64,000 nt of DNA from Mastigocoleus testarum BC008 (GTDB lineage Bacteria > Cyanobacteriota > Cyanobacteriia > Cyanobacteriales > Nostocaceae): assembly GCF_001456025.1 (NCBI RefSeq), contig NZ_LMTZ01000093.1:24930-88929 (forward strand). The letters run 5' to 3'. Shown one piece after another: positions 57,545 through 64,000 of this stretch (its first letter is position 1; every line of letters starts with the position of its first letter). Under the pieces are notes generated by a model. The model was not told the origin of the DNA. It was given only the letters and a program-made list of their open reading frames with translations, and did not search any database. The position numbers and the translations under genes were made by a program.

Positions 57545-58315
57545 TTAACTCGATTTTAATTCTTGCTGATATTGTGAAATGCCAAAGCTTGGTAAATAAC
57601 TATCTTCCAAAACTCTTAGTAAGGAAACTTCATTTAAAGAAAAACCTACCAATTCTAAACCACTAAAACGTTTTGGGGCTCCTTGTAAATACCGTGGTAG
57701 ATTCAGTTCTAAAAAATCGATTGGTGGAATATCAGAAATGAATTCTGTATAAATGATGCGACCATCATCTAAATTAAAGATTCCTTTAGCACGAATAACT
57801 TTTCCATAAATATGTTCGGTTATTTGATTCCACAGCTTATTAAAACTATTAGTATAAATTACTTTTCCAGTATTTACTAAGCGAAGGGTTTCTAATTGAT
57901 GAAAATTTTCTCTAATTGCAGCACCAGTTAGTATCTCTTTTCCCCAAGAATGCCATCTGCATTTTTTGCATAGAGGAGGTAATATAGCAACTGGATAATA
58001 AGGTAAATCCTTTAAAAGCTCTTCAATATAGCCAAGTCCTAAATTACTTTCCAGTTCTATATAAGCCATATCTGCCGATTCTAGCTCATCCAGGAATTTT
58101 TCTTCTTGACCATCTCCAAATACTTTTACTTTAGGAAAATCTATACTAATTCTCTTTTGGTCTATCTGGAATTTCCCCGTACCAGGCTTGAAATATAGTA
58201 TTTTTTTATAATATTTTGGAAAACCTTTTTCCTTTAAAGCTATTTGTTGATGTATCCAAGTAGTTTTACCACAACCGACATAACCACCAACTACTACTAT
58301 TTTTTCTTCGTCCAT
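57545..58315 (-). CDS. Divergent COG0523 / CobW-like P-loop protein
   Basis: A 256-residue protein. P-loop GGYVGCGKTTWI at the N-terminus, IELESNLGLGYI in place of the usual switch region, and a C-terminal part like CobW_C (GKVIRAKGIFNLDDGRIIY). It is shorter than typical COG0523 proteins and lacks an obvious CxCC metal motif and the NKxD guanine-recognition motif; a lone CKKC pair (about 120) may bind metal. COG0523 proteins are metallochaperone-like GTPases; here that assignment is tentative and metal and client are unknown. Confidence 0.75.
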   Translation of the reverse strand: MDEEKIVVVGGYVGCGKTTWIHQQIALKEKGFPKYYKKILYFKPGTGKFQIDQKRISIDFPKVKVFGDGQEEKFLDELESADMAYIELESNLGLGYIEELLKDLPYYPVAILPPLCKKCRWHSWGKEILTGAAIRENFHQLETLRLVNTGKVIYTNSFNKLWNQITEHIYGKVIRAKGIFNLDDGRIIYTEFISDIPPIDFLELNLPRYLQGAPKRFSGLELVGFSLNEVSLLRVLEDSYLPSFGISQYQQELKSS

Positions 58316-59095
58316 TCTTTGTATCGCTATATTGCGTAATTTTTTATTTAAATTTGTTCGAGATAAATACCCATCAGTAATTTTTATCTGCTAGAAGTTT
58401 TTTATACAGTTTCAAGTTTAGAGGCTTACTTGAATCGTTATTTTGTCAGGATTGTTCGTTGAAAATAATTTGTTGAAAATTACTACTGAGTGTATTTATT
58501 TTTTGTTGTGCTTCAGATTGCAAGATTTATCTTAAATGCTTGTCCTCCTTGTAAATACAACTACCAGTAAACTAATGAAATCATTATACGCAATTAATAA
58601 TTTATGTCAATAAAACTGTTGTTTTTGTGCCGCAAGTTACATATTTGTATAACTTAATTCATGCTGATCAAATAATTCTTTTAATCCAATCATTGAGTAC
58701 TGTGGATGTAAATTAGAATTTGATTTAAAAACTAGACGGTGTCTTTTTTTGGCCAAATTCCACTCTCATAATCTATGTGGTACCTTTTGCTATGTTCTGC
58801 ATTAATTGTTACTTTTTATTAATTTATCTTTCAAGACAGAGTGTTACTCAGACGTCATAATTTAATAATTAAGAAATATTATTAATTATTTGACAAATAA
58901 CTTGAATCAAAAAAGCCATAATATAACAAGCTTTATCTATAAAAATTCTCGAGAGCTGAAAGATTGTTCCTAAAAATACACATATATTTATCTGGATTAA
59001 ATTGCTACAAGTATCCTCAATCTATACGTTTCAAAGGCAGAAAACAGAAGAATTATTGCTATCATCACCACGGACGAACTCGTGGAAGAAGATGA
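58316..59095. other. AT-rich intergenic region
   Basis: About 780 bases between divergent genes (COG0523-like, nuclease). No strong gene. A 39-codon minus-strand frame with a TTG start exists at 58637-58756 but is not supported well enough to call. A short AATGA-AA-TCATT word lies near 58575. No other structure seen. Confidence 0.45.
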
Positions 59096-59707
59096 ATGGA
59101 TAAATTATTCAAACGTAAAGTACTGAAGTACATAGCACCGAATCTTAAGTTCAAAAGACAAATAACCATATTGGTATGCATAACTGTATTGCTATTTGGA
59201 ACCTTTGGATGCGATCAGGTTTTTGGTCCACCAGAATATTCAGTTCGACGAGTCAGTGATGGTGATACCCTAGCGTTAACCGATCCCAATGGAGAAAAAA
59301 TTAGCGTGCGTTTTGCTTGTGTGGATGCACCGGAGATACCCCATACAAACAAAGAAAAGAAAAGTCGGCGTTTAGCCGATCGCAGTCAATTTAAATGGGG
59401 TAAAAAAGCACAGGAGCGTTTACAAGAGTTAGTAAGTGGTGCAGGAAATCGCGTGAGGTTAGACGTAACTGATAAAGACCGATATGGACGCAGCGTTGCA
59501 GAAGTAAGGCTACCTGATGGTACTTTTGTCCAAGAAGTGTTGGTCAGTGAAGGATTAGCTGTTGTTTATCCTCCCTACTTAAAAAATTGTCCTAGCAAAA
59601 TCTTTGTTCAACAAGCCCAAGGAGGAGCAAAAGCCAATCAAAAGGGTGTTTGGAGCGATAAAAGGTTTATTGACCCTTGGGAATATCGCAAACAAAAAAA
59701 GAAATAA
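59096..59707 (+). CDS. Secreted or lipoprotein thermonuclease (SNase-like)
   Basis: A 203-residue protein. Basic N-terminus, then a hydrophobic stretch ending LLFGTFGC (C39), a lipobox-like site, so probably exported and lipid-anchored. The SNase domain covers about 50-200: RRVSDGDTLAL, active-site RFACVDAPEIP (Arg, Asp), and DRYGRSVAEV carrying the second Arg. Cleaves DNA or RNA outside the cell or in the periplasm, perhaps for nutrient recycling or biofilm DNA. GGAAGAAG precedes the ATG. Followed by the heptamer array. Confidence 0.92.
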   Translation: MDKLFKRKVLKYIAPNLKFKRQITILVCITVLLFGTFGCDQVFGPPEYSVRRVSDGDTLALTDPNGEKISVRFACVDAPEIPHTNKEKKSRRLADRSQFKWGKKAQERLQELVSGAGNRVRLDVTDKDRYGRSVAEVRLPDGTFVQEVLVSEGLAVVYPPYLKNCPSKIFVQQAQGGAKANQKGVWSDKRFIDPWEYRKQKKK

Positions 59708-59780
59708 TTATATAGCGGATTGCAACTAAGTGAAGTACAGTTCAAAAACTGAAAGTCAGTTATAAAGCCGATTCTACTTC

Positions 59781-59971
<191 letters not shown>

Positions 59972-60494
59972 CTATAAGTTATATTTTGACCTTTGTTAGC
60001 ACAACTATTTTGGCTTGTGCGTAGCGCTACATGTGCCTTATCAATAAAAATGAGGTTGATAATATTTTAAAAAATATCAACCCCACAGATTTAAGTGCCT
60101 TGTTTTGCGCTATTACCAATCAACTCAAGTGCAAGATATTTGACTTAGCTGAATAATTTTAATTTAGAGAACAATCGGGAAGAACTAGGGAAAAAATAAA
60201 TATTTTGACTTTGATTTGTATCTGTAATTTTGTTATCCAGGAGAATTTAATCAATTTTCCTGATTTACAAAAAATAAATATCAAGTTTTTAGCCTGCTAA
60301 TAGTTGATTTTTTCAAGCTAGAATATTATTTCGTATTAGCAATTAAATTGAAAAGACTAAATACTGAATATTAAAGATTAATAATTACACAAGCTTAATT
60401 ATAATTAAACAAAAAATATTCACTTATTAGCTTGGATTTAAAAGATAAAGTCAGATATGAAGAGTTTTACTTGTATTAGCTGATATAATTTGCC

Positions 60495-60671
60495 TCATAA
60501 GACTAAAGCAATATTTGCTACACCCAAGCTAGCCGAGTTTGATGTTCTATTCTCAAATAAAAATTCGCTATAATCAGCTAAATCATCAATTCCAATTAAA
60601 TTTAGTAGAAGTTCAGTAATCAACCAGACAAAGGTTTTGAGGAATAATTTTCGCCACAGCACTTTTTTCAT
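60495..60671 (-). CDS. Small protein with LADYSEF motif
   Basis: A 58-residue protein read from ATG 60671, preceded by a clear ribosome site (GGGAGAAG, 4 bases upstream). It has a basic start (MKKVLWRKLFLKTFVWLITE), a hydrophobic helix, then LLLNLIGIDDLADYSEFLFE and a Ser/Asn-rich tail ending ALVL. I recall short cyanobacterial proteins with this LN-LG-LD-LADYSEF pattern, of unknown function. Probably membrane-associated. The SD, protein-like composition and recalled motif support it despite its size. Confidence 0.7.
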   Translation of the reverse strand: MKKVLWRKLFLKTFVWLITELLLNLIGIDDLADYSEFLFENRTSNSASLGVANIALVL

Positions 60672-61056
60672 TGTTCTTCTCCCACAAGTAATTTCCCTTC
60701 AAGTCATACTCCATGCTCGATCTAGCAACTAAATGGTGACTTCAAGAGATAATCTGTAAGAAAAATTACTATTACGTATTAATATTTGAATATCCCTTGT
60801 TGACCGATCCTAAATTAAAAGGTAATCGGGAATAAATAGAGAAGGGATAACAATGAATAACAAATAAAATTTTTAGTATTAGTCAATTACTAAATCGAAA
60901 ATAATTGTAAATATATGTAATTTTTATTTGAAAATTGCGTAAAGTTTTTATACCCCTGAGAAGACATCTGTACGTCGAAGTTCAATTTAATCGACTTACA
61001 ACGCTCAATCTTACTAATAAGTACAATCTAATAACTTTATTGGCTGCCTTAAATAG
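60672..61056. other. Intergenic, no further gene seen
   Basis: AT-rich divergent region between the small LADYSEF gene and the solute-binding gene. The purine-rich ggtaatcgggaataaataga words near 60818 are the only mild repeat. No promoter can be placed. Confidence 0.4.
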
Positions 61057-62628
61057 ATGAATATGCGCAGAATACGCAATGCACAAATAAATCGAGTCGC
61101 TCGAGTTTTAATCCCTAAAGTTTTAATTCCTAAGGTTTTAATTTCTAGAGATTCAGTTCTTAGAGTTTCAGTGTTGTCGATTTTTCAGTTTAAACCAAAA
61201 TTAAATTTATCTAGAAGTGATCGCCAAAAAATATTTAAATTTATTTGTTTGTTTTTAGTATTTGCTATGACTGCTACAGCTTGTAGCAGAGACGAACAAT
61301 TAAAAAATTCCTCACCGTCTTCTGAAAATTCAGTCAATCAAAAAGTACTAAAAGTCTGGTGGGACAAAGGTTTCAACCCAGAAGAAGATGAAGCCCTCCG
61401 CACACTGGTGAGTAACTGGGAAAAAGAAACCGGAAATCAAATTCAGCTACTTTTATATACGACTGATTCTCTGGCTAAAAAAATTCGCAGATCCTTGCAA
61501 GCAGGCGATCCCCCTGATGTGGTTATGAGTTTTAAAGCTGAGAGGTCGCCAAATTCACGTCTTGCTTGGGAAAATAAATTAGTAGATGTTTCTGATATTA
61601 TTGAACCGCTGAAAAATCTCTATCCCAAACCAGTTTTAGAAACAGTCAATTTTTATAACAACGTTGAGAAAAAGCGGAGTTATTATGGGGTTCCAATTCA
61701 CCAAGCGACAATGCAAATCTATTACTGGCGAGATTTGTTAAAGCAAGTTGGTCGTAGCGAAAAAGATATTCCCCAGGAATGGAATGCTTTTTGGGAATTT
61801 TGGAAGAAAGCTCAAGACGATTTGCGGGCTCAAAAATCTAGTGAAACATCCAATATTTATAGTTTGGGGTTTACTCTTTCACCGGAAGCTGGCGATACTT
61901 ACTACTTATTCGAACAAATTTTGGAAGCTTACGATGTAAAAATTGTTAGTCCCAAAGGGGAACTTCTGACTGATAAACCCGAAACACGTCAAGGTATTAT
62001 CAAAGTGTTGGAGTGGTACAAAAACTTTTACCAAGAGGGCTATATTCCACCGACGGCTTTAAAGTGGTTGAACCCAGGTAATAATCGCAGTTTGCTAAAT
62101 CGGGAGATATTAATGACTCCTAACTCCAGTCTGTCAATTCCTGTCGCTGTGCGTCAAGATCCGGATATTTACCAAAATAAGCTGGGTATTTTGGAGTTTC
62201 CCAACAAACCAAATGGTAAGCCAGTGGAACATTTAACTATGGCTGAGCAAGCAACGATCTTAGCCGATTCCAAAAATCAGAAATTAGCTAAGGAATTCTT
62301 ACGTTATGTTGTAAAGACAGAAGTATTGAAAACTTACCTCAGAACTGCAGGAGGTCGCAATTCACCAGTTTTGAACCCTGTATGGGAAGATACTTTTTGG
62401 ACAAATCCCAAAGATCCCCACATTTCTACCGCAACTAAAACTTTTACTGAAGGTAGAGTTCGCTATTTTCAGATTTCTCAAAATCCTGCTTATAGTAAAG
62501 TCCTTGATGAAAATATTTGGGGAAAAGCTCTGAATAAAGTTATTGTTGATAAAATTTCTCCAGAAGAAGCAGCAGATGAATCCATCAAAAAAATCAAGGA
62601 AATTTTTGATGATTGGGAAAAAAGTTAG
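61057..62628 (+). CDS. ABC-type extracellular solute-binding protein (lipoprotein, sugar-type)
   Basis: A 523-residue protein. A hydrophobic helix with lipobox-like end FAMTATAC (C near residue 75) is followed by a family 1 solute-binding fold: KVLKVWWDKGFNPEEDEAL, AGDPPDVVMSF, then GRNSPVLNPVW near the C-terminus. The 55 residues before the signal helix are unusual and repetitive (VLIPKVLIPKVLIS), so the true start may be an internal GTG or TTG near 61171. No permease or ATPase genes are adjacent; instead a sensor kinase follows on the same strand, 221 bp on. Confidence 0.87.
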   Translation: MNMRRIRNAQINRVARVLIPKVLIPKVLISRDSVLRVSVLSIFQFKPKLNLSRSDRQKIFKFICLFLVFAMTATACSRDEQLKNSSPSSENSVNQKVLKVWWDKGFNPEEDEALRTLVSNWEKETGNQIQLLLYTTDSLAKKIRRSLQAGDPPDVVMSFKAERSPNSRLAWENKLVDVSDIIEPLKNLYPKPVLETVNFYNNVEKKRSYYGVPIHQATMQIYYWRDLLKQVGRSEKDIPQEWNAFWEFWKKAQDDLRAQKSSETSNIYSLGFTLSPEAGDTYYLFEQILEAYDVKIVSPKGELLTDKPETRQGIIKVLEWYKNFYQEGYIPPTALKWLNPGNNRSLLNREILMTPNSSLSIPVAVRQDPDIYQNKLGILEFPNKPNGKPVEHLTMAEQATILADSKNQKLAKEFLRYVVKTEVLKTYLRTAGGRNSPVLNPVWEDTFWTNPKDPHISTATKTFTEGRVRYFQISQNPAYSKVLDENIWGKALNKVIVDKISPEEAADESIKKIKEIFDDWEKS

Positions 62629-62849
62629 TCTACTTAAAAAGTTGCTTTTTTAAAAAGCTAGTTGATCTAAAAGTTAGTTGATTTAAAAGTTGGTTTTTTA
62701 CAAGCTAATTGATTTTAACTACTTATTTGACTTTTTTCCTGAAAAGAGTAAAAAATCACGAATCAAGGGTGAAGGGTTAAGCAATTTGAGACTAAACTCT
62801 GCACTTTTGATTTTGGGTACCCGGTAATCAGCCTTGAAGAGAAGGACAA

Positions 62850-64000
62850 ATGAAATTTTGGAAGCAACAACTGACTACTAAAATTGCAAGTTCCTTCTTG
62901 CTACTATCTCTTCTAACTGTTGGTGTCGTTGGAGGAGTTGCATTTTTCAGTGCGAGGGAAGCTCTCGAAGAAGCAGCTTTTAATAAGCTTAAAGTTGCAG
63001 CTGCACTTAAAGAAGAAGAAATTACCCGTTGGTTTGAATACCAGCAACGGGATTTTTTGCTAGTAACTGAATTTCCAGACGTCAAAGCTAAGATTAATAA
63101 AATTCTCGAACGGAATATATCTGAATCAGAATATAAAGCGACCTATGAAATTATTTACCAGTATTTGACACAAGTTAATAAGGTTAAACCAAATCTACAA
63201 GAAATATCGATTCTTGACCGTACGAATAAAATAATTATTTCTACGAACAAAAAGCGTCAAGGTAAGTATGAACCTTCAGCAAATATAACTGATGTTGAGA
63301 AAGTTAAGCGGGGAGATAAATTTACACCAATTTTTTATAGAGCCCACGATACTGGGAAACTTACCGTAACTTTATCAAAGACTTGGAGAAACAGTTCGGG
63401 AGTCCGTCAAGGTGCGATTTTAGCAAATCTTAACCTGGAGCGAATTGATGAAATTGTTCGTGAAAAAACAGGTTTAGGAAAAAGCGGTGAAACCTACTTA
63501 GTTGGTTCTGTAGGTAATGACAATATATTTATTTCTAAAGAACATCGGGAAAAACCTCTTAGAACTGTTAATAGTTATGGTATTGATCGGGCGATGTTCG
63601 GGCTTAGTGGTGAGGAACTTTACAGCAACTATGACCAAATACCAGTATTGGGAGTATATCGTTGGTTGAACGAGCAGGAGTTTGCTTTACTGGTAGAAAT
63701 GGGACAGCGTGAAGCATTTGCTCCAGCCCGTAGACTGGCGAATATCATTGTAATTTTGGGCTTAACAGCGGCGGGGATATTATTAATTGGTGTGTATTGG
63801 TTATCGCGACAACTAGAAATTTCCCGTAAGCAGTTAGAAGATTATAGTCATCAATTAGAATTAAAAGCCCAAGAAGCGGAAACAGCTAACCGAGCAAAAA
63901 GTGAATTTCTCGCTAATATGAGTCATGAATTGCGCACTCCTTTAAATGCAATTTTAGGATTTGCTCAATTGATGGAGCGGGATCAAATGCTCAACTCTCA
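62850..64000 (+). CDS. Sensor histidine kinase, N-terminal part (cut by window edge)
   Basis: At least 383 residues from ATG 62850, preceded by GAAGGA. TM1 at about 12-33 (SSFLLLSLLTVGVVGGVAFF), a double-Cache-like outer sensor (about 35-305: EILANLNLERIDEIV-type and GKSGETYLVG motifs), TM2 at about 310-330, a coiled coil, then a HisKA domain with phospho-acceptor His in SHELRTPLNAILGFAQL. The ATPase and any receiver domain lie beyond the edge. The ligand may be delivered by the upstream solute-binding protein. Confidence 0.92.
   Translation, partial: MKFWKQQLTTKIASSFLLLSLLTVGVVGGVAFFSAREALEEAAFNKLKVAAALKEEEITRWFEYQQRDFLLVTEFPDVKAKINKILERNISESEYKATYEIIYQYLTQVNKVKPNLQEISILDRTNKIIISTNKKRQGKYEPSANITDVEKVKRGDKFTPIFYRAHDTGKLTVTLSKTWRNSSGVRQGAILANLNLERIDEIVREKTGLGKSGETYLVGSVGNDNIFISKEHREKPLRTVNSYGIDRAMFGLSGEELYSNYDQIPVLGVYRWLNEQEFALLVEMGQREAFAPARRLANIIVILGLTAAGILLIGVYWLSRQLEISRKQLEDYSHQLELKAQEAETANRAKSEFLANMSHELRTPLNAILGFAQLMERDQMLNS

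Noticed and set aside
58570..58585. Possible Zur-type operator upstream of the COG0523-like gene
   Set aside because: Only a 5-bp inverted word (AATGA/TCATT) and about 260 bp from the start; too weak and too far to call.
58637..58756. 39-codon minus-strand frame with a TTG start (ending QHELSYTNM)
   Set aside because: Protein-like but very short, TTG start, weak ribosome site, no recognised family; not enough to call.

Overview
The window looks like chromosome from a filamentous, probably heterocyst-forming (Nostocales) cyanobacterium. The evidence is indirect: frequent HIP1 octamers (GCGATCGC), low GC content, many 7-bp short tandem repeats typical of this group, many short palindromic elements, and protein families most common in multicellular cyanobacteria (CHAT-NTPase-TPR proteins, Hanks kinases, AAA_35 and MoxR/VWA proteins, Uma2 nucleases). 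I saw no rRNA, tRNA or CRISPR array.

Layout. 1-3806: a CHAT protease / NB-ARC / TPR protein that runs off the left edge, its TPR array made of near-identical 120-bp units. 4475-8542: a small membrane protein, Tex, and a GT4 glycosyltransferase. 9409-15387: a co-directional three-gene cassette encoding a winged-helix protein, a P-loop ATPase, and a fusion of DEDDy exonuclease, Cas4/AddB-type Fe-S nuclease and FtsK translocase. This is the strongest candidate for an undescribed system. 16409-28347: an HTH-receiver-AAA_35 signalling protein with a changed Walker B motif, family 4 uracil-DNA glycosylase, a phosphoribosyltransferase, a cytoplasmic subtilase, an unknown protein, a TPR protein, a Wzz-like fragment, a Uma2 nuclease and a VWA protein.

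28815-40662 is mainly housekeeping: a membrane GTPase, a Ser/Thr kinase, RecJ with an Asn/Ser-rich insert, a PIG-V-like mannosyltransferase, a TIGR02587/TIGR02588 pair and an aldehyde dehydrogenase. 40873-50706: a small membrane protein, two LRV-repeat paralogues, a MoxR ATPase and VWA/metallopeptidase-like pair with a MITE between them, an alpha/beta hydrolase, a lone TnpB and an acyltransferase. 51425-64000: a membrane-linked HEAT-NACHT protein, a membrane TPR protein, a TVP38-like protein, a divergent COG0523 protein, a secreted nuclease, a 58-residue protein, and a solute-binding protein beside a sensor histidine kinase that runs off the right edge.

How the genes may work together: the window is rich in NTP-dependent signalling or conflict modules (CHAT-STAND, NACHT, AAA_35, two VWA genes with MoxR, subtilase, TPR/HEAT/LRV scaffolds) and DNA-processing enzymes (cassette, UDG, RecJ, Uma2, TnpB). 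That resembles the biological-conflict gene neighbourhoods described for multicellular cyanobacteria. No function is proven from sequence. Intergenic DNA is unusually full of palindromic elements and heptamer arrays, some present in two or more copies here.
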